From contig NZ_JAIVKK010000014.1 of assembly GCF_020524005.1 (NCBI RefSeq), positions 1 to 64,000 of the forward strand: DNA of 64,000 bases, in the 5' to 3' direction. The notes beneath the pieces were generated by a model. That model had not been told where the DNA came from. It saw only the letters and a program-made list of their open reading frames with translations, and made no database searches. Shown one piece after another: positions 29,795-37,074 of this stretch (the first letter of the stretch is position 1; the number at the start of each line of letters is the position of its first letter). A program made the translations under genes and the position numbers. The stretch is from Microbulbifer aggregans. Lineage in GTDB: Bacteria; Pseudomonadota; Gammaproteobacteria; Pseudomonadales; Cellvibrionaceae.

Positions 29795-31672
29795 ATGAAA
29801 AAAAATCTGCTCGCCAGCGCGATTGTCGCCAGCGCCTCGGCATTCGTGCAAACCGCCACGGCGGAAAGCACTGCCACTCCCGTCGATCAAACATTGGAAC
29901 AGGTTGTTGTTACCGCCAGTCGGGTCGAAATTCCACGCGCGCAGACGGCGGTATCTGTTTCCGTACTGACGTCTGTGGATATCGAAAAGCTCGGTTATGC
30001 CACCCTGATGGATGTGGTCAAAACCCTGCCGGGGATTTCCGTCAGCAATAACGGCGGCCTGGGTAAAGTCAGCAATATTTATGTGCGCGGGGAGTCCGGT
30101 TCCCGCACCCTGGTATTACTGGACGGCGTGAACGTGGCCGATCCGACCAATACCCAGGTTACCACCCAGTTCCAGCACCTGCTTGCCAGCGACGTGGAGC
30201 GCATCGAAGTGCTGCGCGGGCCTCAGGGCATGATGTACGGCGCCGGTGCCGGCGGTGTGATCAATATCATTACCAAACGCGCGCAAAAACCGCTGGAGTT
30301 GCAGCTCAGTGCGGAGACCGGCCGTTACAACACCAATCGCAATCAGGTGGCACTGCGCGGTGAACAGGCCGGTTGGAATTACAAACTGAACCTGAGTCAG
30401 CTCGATTCCGACGGCTTCAATGCGCGTGAAAGTGATTCCAGTGGCGAGCGTGATGGCTATGACAACCGCACTACCAGTGCGAGTCTCGGCTATGCATTCA
30501 GTGAACAATTTTCTGTCGAAGGGCAGGTGCGCCAGATCGACGCGGATACTGAATTCGACGGCTGTTACGCGGGTTGGAACGCCAGTGACGACTGTGAAGA
30601 GCAGTATCAGCAGACCACTTACCAGTTGGCCGGGAACCTGAATACCGGCGCGGTTGCCCACAAGGCCGCGATATCCAGCCAGCAACTGGAGCGCGACAGC
30701 CTGGCGCAGGGTGCCAGCAGTTATGCGGTGGAAGGCCGTATCGATGAGTGGAATTACTCCGGAAACTGGAACCTGGATGCTGGCGCGATTTCCTGGGGCG
30801 CGGATCTGGACGAGCAGGAGTATGAGACCGGAAGTGACCGACACTCGGTCGATATCCTCGGGCTCTACGGTGAGTGGCGCGCTGATGTGGCGGGTAAGGT
30901 TTTCTATACTCTGGGTTACCGCCATGATCGCCTGGAAGACGAAGATCACGACAGCTGGCGTGTCTCCGCCGCCGTGCCGCAATTGATCGGTGACAACCAA
31001 CAGATCAAATATCGCGTCAGTGCGAGCACCGGCTTTCGCGCACCCAGTCCATACGAGGTGGCGACCAATCTGGTCGGCGGTGTAGCACCGGTAGGTCCGG
31101 AGACCAGTCGTGGTTTTGAGCTGGGCATGGAGTACAGCTTCGCAGAATTGCTGCAATTGGAATTGGTTGCCTTCCGCCAGACCGTCAGCGATGCCATCGT
31201 GTATGTGAGCGGTCTCGGCTCGGGCTGGGGCGCCTATGCGCAGGATGAAGGCGAGAGTGACTCGGAAGGGTATGAACTCTCCCTTTCAGGAAAATTCACC
31301 GACTCTGCCCGCTGGTATGCCAATGGCACCTGGCTGGATAGTACAGACAGTGCCGGTGAGCAGCGATTGAATGTGGCGCAGGAGGTGTACAACCTGGGAG
31401 TGAATTACAGCCTGCTGGACGAGCGCCTGAGCCTTTCCGGCAACTGGCGATACGTTGCTGACCGGGATAGCCTCAATCCTGTATGGGGTGAGCCGGCACT
31501 GGCGCTTGACAGCTACAACCGGCTGGACCTGAATGCGAAATACGATTTCAGTGATCGGTTAGCTTTTACCCTGCGTGGGGAAAACCTGCTCGACGAAGGT
31601 TACCGCGAGGTGGCTGGTTTCAACACGGCCGGGGCCGCAGTCTACGCGGGTATTCAGTTCAGTCTGGACTGA
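29795..31672 (+). CDS. btuB: BtuB vitamin B12 TonB-dependent receptor
   Basis: A 625-residue outer-membrane receptor. It has a signal peptide (LLASAIVASASAFVQTATA), a TonB-box region before LEQVVVTASRVE, and a plug domain (YVRGESGSRTLVLLDGVNV, VLRGPQGMMYGAGAGGVINI), then a 22-strand barrel ending in IQFSLD. It imports B12 using the proton-motive force via TonB. The start ATG 29795 has GGGGAA upstream and begins the signal. It follows a cobalamin riboswitch and adjoins the btuFCD genes and the corrinoid adenosyltransferase, which settles the substrate with good confidence. Confidence 0.92.
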   Translation: MKKNLLASAIVASASAFVQTATAESTATPVDQTLEQVVVTASRVEIPRAQTAVSVSVLTSVDIEKLGYATLMDVVKTLPGISVSNNGGLGKVSNIYVRGESGSRTLVLLDGVNVADPTNTQVTTQFQHLLASDVERIEVLRGPQGMMYGAGAGGVINIITKRAQKPLELQLSAETGRYNTNRNQVALRGEQAGWNYKLNLSQLDSDGFNARESDSSGERDGYDNRTTSASLGYAFSEQFSVEGQVRQIDADTEFDGCYAGWNASDDCEEQYQQTTYQLAGNLNTGAVAHKAAISSQQLERDSLAQGASSYAVEGRIDEWNYSGNWNLDAGAISWGADLDEQEYETGSDRHSVDILGLYGEWRADVAGKVFYTLGYRHDRLEDEDHDSWRVSAAVPQLIGDNQQIKYRVSASTGFRAPSPYEVATNLVGGVAPVGPETSRGFELGMEYSFAELLQLELVAFRQTVSDAIVYVSGLGSGWGAYAQDEGESDSEGYELSLSGKFTDSARWYANGTWLDSTDSAGEQRLNVAQEVYNLGVNYSLLDERLSLSGNWRYVADRDSLNPVWGEPALALDSYNRLDLNAKYDFSDRLAFTLRGENLLDEGYREVAGFNTAGAAVYAGIQFSLD

Positions 31673-31684
31673 TCCGTTCGGAAT

Positions 31685-31707
31685 AGCGGGCCGCCGGGCC
31701 CGCTTTC
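31685..31707 (+). terminator. Rho-independent terminator after btuB
   Basis: AGCGGGCC (31685-31692) pairs with GGCCCGCT (31697-31704) across a 4-base loop, followed by TTTCT. It lies 12 bp after the btuB stop. Confidence 0.75.
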
Positions 31708-31868
31708 TGGTGCTCTCTTTCCCTACCTACGGGCGCGCGCTGGCGGCCCGATACTCCACAACCTGTCGGCAATCGTTCCGTATCGGATCGCCAGCGCGCT
31801 TTCGCTCGACGACTTGTGCGCTTCGATTCCTGTTATGCTTTCAATCAAATTATTTTTAGTGGTTTGTT

Positions 31869-32492
31869 ATGAGCAATTCTGAAAACGACAAACAGCAGCG
31901 TCATAAAAAACGTATGCAGGTGCGCAAGGAAATTGTGGACGCCGGTGTCGCAAAGGCGCTGGAAGAACGCGGGATTTTTATCGTCTACACCGGTGACGGC
32001 AAGGGGAAGACCACCGCCGCTATGGGAACAGTTACCCGCGCGCTCGGTTATGGTTACAAGGTCGTGGTGGGACAATTTATCAAAGGCGTATGGGAGTGCG
32101 GCGAGAAGAACCTGTTGAGCCAATTGCCTCCTGAGCAATACCCGTTGCAGTGGTTTGAAATGGGCACGGACTTCACCTGGGAAACCCAGGACTTCGAGGC
32201 CGATAAAGCCGCCGCGCTGGCTGTATGGGAAAAGCTGAAAGCGGCCCTGGCGGATGAGTCCGTGTATCTGGTAGTGATGGATGAACTGACCTACGCGCTG
32301 AACTACAAATGGCTGGATAAAGGCGAGGTGCTGTCCGCAATCGAGAACCGGCCGAAAGAACAGAGTGTGATCGTTACCGGGCGTGGGGCTAAACAATACC
32401 TCATGGATATTGCTGATACCGTAACGGAGATGAGGTCGCAGAAGCATGCGTTTGAGAGTGGTGTTTCGGCACGAAAGGGCGTGGAGTGGTAG
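31869..32492 (+). CDS. cobO: Cob(I)yrinic acid a,c-diamide adenosyltransferase
   Basis: A 207-residue cytoplasmic enzyme of the CobO/BtuR/CobA family, transferring the adenosyl group of ATP to the corrinoid cobalt. The P-loop YTGDGKGKTTAAMG is at ~37-50. The family segments VVGQFIKG, WEMGTDFTW-like FEMGTDFTWET, VVMDELTYALNY and VIVTGRGA are all present. Length is normal. It is separated from btuB by a terminator and a 170-bp gap in which I see no gene, so it has its own promoter. It turns imported cobalamin into the coenzyme. Its 3' end is 10 bp from the converging small membrane-protein gene. Confidence 0.94.
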   Translation: MSNSENDKQQRHKKRMQVRKEIVDAGVAKALEERGIFIVYTGDGKGKTTAAMGTVTRALGYGYKVVVGQFIKGVWECGEKNLLSQLPPEQYPLQWFEMGTDFTWETQDFEADKAAALAVWEKLKAALADESVYLVVMDELTYALNYKWLDKGEVLSAIENRPKEQSVIVTGRGAKQYLMDIADTVTEMRSQKHAFESGVSARKGVEW

Positions 32493-32502
32493 GGGGTGAT
32501 TG

Positions 32503-32871
32503 TTAAAATCCAAGCTCAATTAATATGACGATACTTGCCAAATAGAGAAAAGCTATCCAAAAAGACCAAAATACGGATGCTCCGAATGCCTGCTCAAACT
32601 TATTGGTGTTTTTTCGAATAAGAGTGGGGTTTGAAATGTAGAAGGATATTGAAGAGTTTTCTACTTTGTTTATCCATGGTTTTGGTACAGCCAATGCCGC
32701 CGCTACTTTGAATACGTCTCTTCCACCTATGAACCTTGTTCCCAAGTCGTAGTCCAATTCCGGTATCTTGCGTAACCGACGAACAGTTAAAAATCCGAAG
32801 GTGACATACTGTGACCATGACAAGACAAGGCCGACTACGGTAAGTGGGCCGAAAATAGAGTCGTTTATCAT
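32503..32871 (-). CDS. Small membrane protein, paralogue of its neighbour (putative immunity protein 2)
   Basis: A 122-residue protein with a membrane helix near each end (about residues 8-28 and 98-119) and a polar central part. It aligns along its whole length with the next protein upstream: V-RRLRK, LG-x-x-F-x-x-G-x-D, VA-AL-x-x-P-x-x-W-x-x-K-x-E, and IRKNTNK. The start ATG overlaps the neighbour's stop (ATGA), so the genes are coupled. No known family is recognised. The AT-rich sequence differs from the GC-rich surroundings, which suggests acquisition. Inference: an immunity protein for the toxin-like product of the first gene in this unit, or a duplicated copy with altered specificity. 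Confidence 0.55.
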   Translation of the reverse strand: MINDSIFGPLTVVGLVLSWSQYVTFGFLTVRRLRKIPELDYDLGTRFIGGRDVFKVAAALAVPKPWINKVENSSISFYISNPTLIRKNTNKFEQAFGASVFWSFWIAFLYLASIVILIELGF

Positions 32872-33263
32872 TGAGTTGTGGGTCCGCTGAATAAATCATG
32901 CGCGAGCATTATTGCAATTAATAGTCCTGTGGATAAAAAAAAGAACGTGAAGGTTTTTGCGATAATTTTGTCCAATTTGTTAGTGTTCTTTTCTATTGAT
33001 CGAAAGTCGGCATTTAAAAAAGATGCCGGACTTTTTTCCATTTTTTCATTCCAGGACCTCGGTAGAGATAGAGCTTGGGCGACATTGAGTATGTCCCAGC
33101 CGCTCACAAACTCTACGCCCAGAGAATCCTTGGTTTCTGTATTTTTCCTTAATCTTTTAACGGTTATCTGGCCGAGAAGAACATAAAAGATACAGGTTAT
33201 GAGCATGAAGCCGAAAAAGAATGTGAAAATTATTTCTCCGGTTGTCATTATTGGTTCATCCAT
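32868..33263 (-). CDS. Small membrane protein (putative immunity protein 1)
   Basis: A 131-residue protein with hydrophobic helices at about 8-32 and 105-126 and a cytoplasmic-looking middle. It is a paralogue of the protein encoded just downstream (shared VKRLRK, LGVEF-SGWDI, VAQALSLP-SW, IEKNTNK). ATG 33263 is preceded by AGGATCAC, and the gene begins inside the 3' end of the toxin-like gene (16-bp overlap). An internal ATG at 33248 is an alternative. AT-rich. The tight coupling to a glycine-zipper protein and the membrane location fit an immunity role; this is inference. Confidence 0.55.
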   Translation of the reverse strand: MDEPIMTTGEIIFTFFFGFMLITCIFYVLLGQITVKRLRKNTETKDSLGVEFVSGWDILNVAQALSLPRSWNEKMEKSPASFLNADFRSIEKNTNKLDKIIAKTFTFFFLSTGLLIAIMLAHDLFSGPTTQ

Positions 33264-34228
33264 TGTGTGATCCTGTCATAGGTGCTTCCGGCATTCTTTT
33301 GGGTTTTGTTGGTAGCATAAATTGTTGCACCTGCCGTGCTTGCAGCGACAAGGGCACCTCCTGCGATTACGACTAGACCGGCCCATCCTACGGGGGTCAA
33401 GGCTAGCGTGAAAATGAGGGCAGCTGATCCTACTTTGGCTGTAATTAGCCCTGCAGTAGCACCAGCGGCGAATGTGCTCGACTCAACAAACAAGTCTCGC
33501 TCCCAATCTCCGTCGGCTTGGTAGCTATTGTGTATTTTGCCAATTCTTGAACCAAAATCTATGACTGCTAAACCATTGCCAAGCACTTTAGTGTACTGAC
33601 TGAACTTGACCAGCTTATGCGCTTGGATTTCATTGCTTAACTGCAATTTGGCCACACTACGGCTGCTGCTGGCGATGTTGATACCACGTTCGGCACTGGT
33701 AAGTGGAGTGCCGCGACGGGAGCGGATGTGGCTGGTAGCTGCGTTCAGTTCTGCTCGGAACTGGGCCTGCATCCTGTCGAAAGCATTGTGTGCCTGCTGT
33801 TTTAGTTGAGCCTGGTTGGCAGCCCGGCTCTGTTTTGCATCCCGGTAGGTCAGCAGTGCTGCCTGGTACCTTTTTACCGATTCGGCAAAGCCTGTGATCC
33901 GCTCACCATAGACACTGGTCGAAGCGCCGGTGAGGGCAATATTGTAATCCCGCAACTGGTCCATCATCGCCGCAATGGCGATGGTGTTGTCCTCACCAAA
34001 GGTTAATGACAGGTCGGTGACGGAGCGGGCGACCTGCGGCGGGGCGAGCAGTGTCTGGATGCGTTTGCCCTGGCTGTCGCTATGGCTGTTGAGCAGGTAG
34101 GGCGTATTGGCGCGGGCGATTCTTGGGTCGGGGCAGTGTGGTGCGGAATATTGTTGCAGGTTGGCGTTGCAGGCTTGTTGTATGGCCGGGGACGTCATGT
34201 CCCTGTTGCACAGCAGAAGAGTGCTCAT
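33248..34228 (-). CDS. Putative pore-forming toxin/effector with glycine-rich hydrophobic hairpin
   Basis: A 326-residue protein without a signal peptide. Residues ~1-80 are polar; ~80-200 are helical and rich in Gln/Ala/Arg, possibly coiled coil (YRDAKQSRAANQAQLKQQAH). Residues ~248-305 are strongly hydrophobic with small-residue repeats (GATAGLITAKVG, ALTPVGWAGLVVIAGGAL, STAGATIYA), a glycine-zipper hairpin seen in pore-forming bacteriocins and T6SS effectors. AAGGA lies 8 bases before ATG 34228. The two following genes overlap it and encode paralogous membrane proteins, the arrangement of toxin plus immunity. No VgrG, PAAR or Rhs gene is present, so the delivery route is unknown. No known family was recognised. 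Confidence 0.5.
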   Translation of the reverse strand: MSTLLLCNRDMTSPAIQQACNANLQQYSAPHCPDPRIARANTPYLLNSHSDSQGKRIQTLLAPPQVARSVTDLSLTFGEDNTIAIAAMMDQLRDYNIALTGASTSVYGERITGFAESVKRYQAALLTYRDAKQSRAANQAQLKQQAHNAFDRMQAQFRAELNAATSHIRSRRGTPLTSAERGINIASSSRSVAKLQLSNEIQAHKLVKFSQYTKVLGNGLAVIDFGSRIGKIHNSYQADGDWERDLFVESSTFAAGATAGLITAKVGSAALIFTLALTPVGWAGLVVIAGGALVAASTAGATIYATNKTQKNAGSTYDRITQWMNQ

Positions 34229-34333
34229 TTTCAGATCCTTTTGAAAATGGTGTGAAATCGAGAAGGGAAAATACTAATCGATCTGCGTGCTGGATTCAGA
34301 AGAATTGAAGGTAAACCCGTACCAGTTGCCAAT

Positions 34334-34362
34334 AAAAAAAGCGCCTCATTTGAGGCGCTTTT
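34334..34362. terminator. Bidirectional terminator between toxin unit and TonB receptor
   Basis: GCGCCTC (34341-34347) pairs with GAGGCGC (34352-34358) over a 4-base loop, with seven A before and TTTT after, so it works as a terminator on either strand. On the minus strand it ends the TonB receptor transcript, insulating the toxin-like unit downstream, which must have its own promoter in 34229-34333. Confidence 0.88.
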
Positions 34363-34389
34363 GGTTTGCAGTGAATTAATCGAGGAACA

Positions 34390-36666
34390 TCAGAGTTTCC
34401 AGTTAAAACGCACACCGGCCGTGCGCGGTTGGCCCCAGACGCCGTAGCCCCAGTCGCTGCCCAGGGAGTTCTGGTAGGTGAAGTACTCTTCATTGGCCAG
34501 ATTTCTGGCGAACGCCTCTACGCTGTAGGCGTCGGTGGGGGAGTGCCAGCTGATTTTGGCGTTGGCGAGGCCATAGGCCTGATGCCGAGAGTAGGGGTCG
34601 TTTTCGATTTGCAGGTAGTGGTCGTCCTGCCACGCATAGTCCCCCTGGAATACCAGCTCGCCGCTTTCACCCAGGCTCATGTAATAACGGGCCATCAGGT
34701 TGTAAGTAAAACCCGGTGCCGAGGGCAGTTCGTTGCCGTCGAGCGTATAGGCATCGCCGGCAACAAAAAATATCTGGTCGGAATCGAATCCGGTACTGAG
34801 CCAGCCGGCGCCGGCGATTACTTCGAAGTTGTCGGTGATCGGTGCGGTTAACTCGATTTCAGCGCCGGTGCCAGTAACATCGCCGGCATTGGTAATCACA
34901 CTGCCTTCATCGACGCTGATAAATACCTGAGCCTGGTAGTCTTCCACGGTGTAATGGAAAGCTGCCGCGTTCAGTCGATAGACATCCGCGAGTGTGGTTT
35001 TCAGGCCCAGCTCGAAGTTTTCAATCGTCTCTGCACCTACCGGGTCCGTGGCGAGATCGTTCGCGTTGTAGCTACCGGAAAAGCCGCCGCTTTTGAAACC
35101 TGTGGAATAGCTGGCGTAGGCCAGTGTGCCCGATGCGGGACGCCAGTCGAGGCCGATACGGCCGGTGGTGGCGTTATCACTAAGATCTTTTTGTGTGTCG
35201 ACGGCATCCGCATAAAAACTGGGGCCGGCATCCTGGGTAAAGTCGCGCTCCTCTTCGGTATAGCGGAGGCCACTGACCAGGGTCAGCGTAGAAGAGAGGT
35301 CGTATTCCAGCTGGCCGAACAGGGCCCACGATTCGCTGTCGAGGGTGACGATCTCCCGGTGCCAGAGGCCGTCTGCTGTAGTCGGTGCCTCTGTGACCAG
35401 ACCGCGGTCATCCTTGTAGTAGTAGAAGCCGGTTACCCAGTTGCTGCTTTCGGTACTGCCGCTCAGGCGGAATTCCTGGGTGTACTGTTCTGCATCGACA
35501 CCGTACTGCTCGTCGAAGTAAACGATCGCGGTACCGTCGCCGTCATCCTGCAGGAACTTATCCAGTTCTTCGTAGGCAGTGATGGAGGTGAGCGTGATAT
35601 TTTCGAAATCCCAGCTCAGTGTTGCGGAGGTACCGAATGTATCGATCTGGGTACCCAACCCGTTCGCGGCGCCACTGGCGACATGCTCCGGATCAAACTT
35701 TCCATCTACGGCCTCGGCGCCGGTCATATTGAACGATTCACTGGTACAGAGTCCGCTCTGGATTCGGCCGATGGAACAGGTCGGTGCGCCGGCGTCGATC
35801 TCCGGATCCGGATCGGCGTATTCCAAATAGCCCATATGCGCAAAGCCGACAGATTGCTGGTCGGCACTGCTGCCGTGCACATTCAGCAGCAGGCTGCCGC
35901 TGTCGCTGAGGTCGAATTCCAGTTGTGTGCGGTAGCCGAAACTGTCGGTGTCGTTGAGTTTGTCGCCGGTGACGGTGTTGGTCTGCCAGCCGTCGTTCTG
36001 GGTGCTTTTGACGGCGACACGTCCGCGCACGCTGTCGCTGATCGGCCCGCTCATGCTGCCTTCGAGAATGCTCTCGGAGTAGGTGCCGATGCTGGCGCTG
36101 ACGTTGGCTTCAAATTCTTCGGTGGGTTTGCGCGAAACATAATGCACGAGGCCGCCGGTGGTGTTGCGGCCGTAGAGGGTACCCTGGGGACCGCGCAGTA
36201 CTTCGACGCGTTCGAGGTCGAACAGCTGGATCGCGGAGCCGGCGGGGTTGCCGCGATAGACGTCGTCGACGTAGATGGAAACGGGGGATTCCCAGGAGTC
36301 GGAGAAGTTCACCAGGCTGATGCCGCGGAGGCTGACGGAGGGGCTGGAGGCTTCGCCGAAGATGGCGAAGAAGTTCATGTTGGGAACCTGCTGGGTGATA
36401 TCCAGTCCTTCTTCAAAACCCATTTTGTCGATGGCGTCGCCGGAGAAGGCGCTGACGGCGACGGAGACATCCTGCATGGACTGTTCGCGTTTCTGTGCGG
36501 TTACGGTCACTTCTTCGAGGACGGATTGCTGATCGGCGAGGGCGGGTAGGGCGTTGATCCCGGCGGTGAGTGCGATGGCACTGGCCAGTAGTTTTCGGGT
36601 TGAAGTAGGGCGTTGTGATGGCTCTGCGTCAGAATGGTGATGGTGGCTGCGATTTGGTGCAGACAT
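34390..36666 (-). CDS. TonB-dependent receptor
   Basis: A 758-residue outer-membrane receptor. I start it at ATG 36666, with AGGAGAAA upstream; the long in-frame extension to 36828 is not needed. Residues 1-47 hold a His-rich start and signal (LLASAIALTAGINALPALA). The TonB box and plug follow (SVLEEVTVTAQKREQSMQDV, VEVLRGPQGTLYGRNTTGG), then a long barrel ending FNWKL. It belongs to the large group of receptors with the GRNTTGG motif, common in Cellvibrionales and sphingomonads, with siderophore-like or lipid-like substrates. No FUR box or substrate-specific neighbour is visible, so the substrate is open. It has its own promoter region containing a 19-bp palindrome. Confidence 0.88.
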   Translation of the reverse strand: MSAPNRSHHHHSDAEPSQRPTSTRKLLASAIALTAGINALPALADQQSVLEEVTVTAQKREQSMQDVSVAVSAFSGDAIDKMGFEEGLDITQQVPNMNFFAIFGEASSPSVSLRGISLVNFSDSWESPVSIYVDDVYRGNPAGSAIQLFDLERVEVLRGPQGTLYGRNTTGGLVHYVSRKPTEEFEANVSASIGTYSESILEGSMSGPISDSVRGRVAVKSTQNDGWQTNTVTGDKLNDTDSFGYRTQLEFDLSDSGSLLLNVHGSSADQQSVGFAHMGYLEYADPDPEIDAGAPTCSIGRIQSGLCTSESFNMTGAEAVDGKFDPEHVASGAANGLGTQIDTFGTSATLSWDFENITLTSITAYEELDKFLQDDGDGTAIVYFDEQYGVDAEQYTQEFRLSGSTESSNWVTGFYYYKDDRGLVTEAPTTADGLWHREIVTLDSESWALFGQLEYDLSSTLTLVSGLRYTEEERDFTQDAGPSFYADAVDTQKDLSDNATTGRIGLDWRPASGTLAYASYSTGFKSGGFSGSYNANDLATDPVGAETIENFELGLKTTLADVYRLNAAAFHYTVEDYQAQVFISVDEGSVITNAGDVTGTGAEIELTAPITDNFEVIAGAGWLSTGFDSDQIFFVAGDAYTLDGNELPSAPGFTYNLMARYYMSLGESGELVFQGDYAWQDDHYLQIENDPYSRHQAYGLANAKISWHSPTDAYSVEAFARNLANEEYFTYQNSLGSDWGYGVWGQPRTAGVRFNWKL

Positions 36667-36752
36667 GTTTTTCTCCTTGTGATCGCGCGTGTTCCGTAAA
36701 GATCCGTGTTGGGTTGCGCGATGTGATGACGGGCGTTGTTGCCCGGAGTGCA

Positions 36753-36771
36753 CGACGATGTTGCATCGTCG
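36753..36771. promoter_or_regulatory. 19-bp palindrome upstream of the TonB receptor gene
   Basis: CGACGATG-ttg-CATCGTCG, perfect 8-bp arms with a 3-bp spacer, about 90 bp before the receptor ATG. It could be an operator for a dimeric regulator or a hairpin in the leader RNA. Not a FUR-box match by eye. The remainder of 36667-36935 shows no gene. Confidence 0.4.
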
Positions 36772-36935
36772 CAAATGTGCTGGAGGCCCTTTGAAATAAA
36801 AGAGTCCAGGAAAAAAGAGCGCCAGCATGGCATTGCTCTACGAAAACCCTACAAAAAATATGGGTTGATCGCAATTTGGTGTGTTGGGGGGATCGGAAAT
36901 GGTGGTTCTAAAACCAGCGCGGTGGCGGCAAATCA

Positions 36936-37029
36936 CTGGGTAACTGTTTTCAGAACCGCTGTGCATACATCCCTGTAAGCTGCGTCGGCGACGTCCCTGT
37001 CGCCGACGCTTCTGAAAACAGTTACCCAG
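36936..37029. repeat. Structured 94-bp inverted-repeat element, copy B
   Basis: Outer arms CTGGGTAACTGTTTTCAGAA (36936-36955) and its perfect complement (37010-37029), with an inner hairpin GCGTCGGCGAC-gtccct-GTCGCCGACGC (36982-37009) and a CATACATCCCTGTAAGC segment before it. It shares its architecture with the element at 29315 but not the arm sequence. It lies downstream of the aldehyde dehydrogenase gene (minus strand), where it could end transcription. Confidence 0.72.
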
Positions 37030-37074
37030 CGCTTTGCCTTCGCATTAACTTCATGCGCTTTAATAGGCCCGCTG

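Noticed and set aside
34954..36549. 531-codon plus-strand frame opposite the TonB receptor
   Set aside because: Composition (Gly/Ala/Val/Asp-rich) and lack of start signal mark it as a shadow of the receptor gene.
36936..37029. Integron attC site
   Set aside because: The hairpin shape is suggestive, but I cannot find the R/L box consensus pairs or an integrase, and the flanking genes are ordinary chromosomal ones. Kept as a structured repeat.
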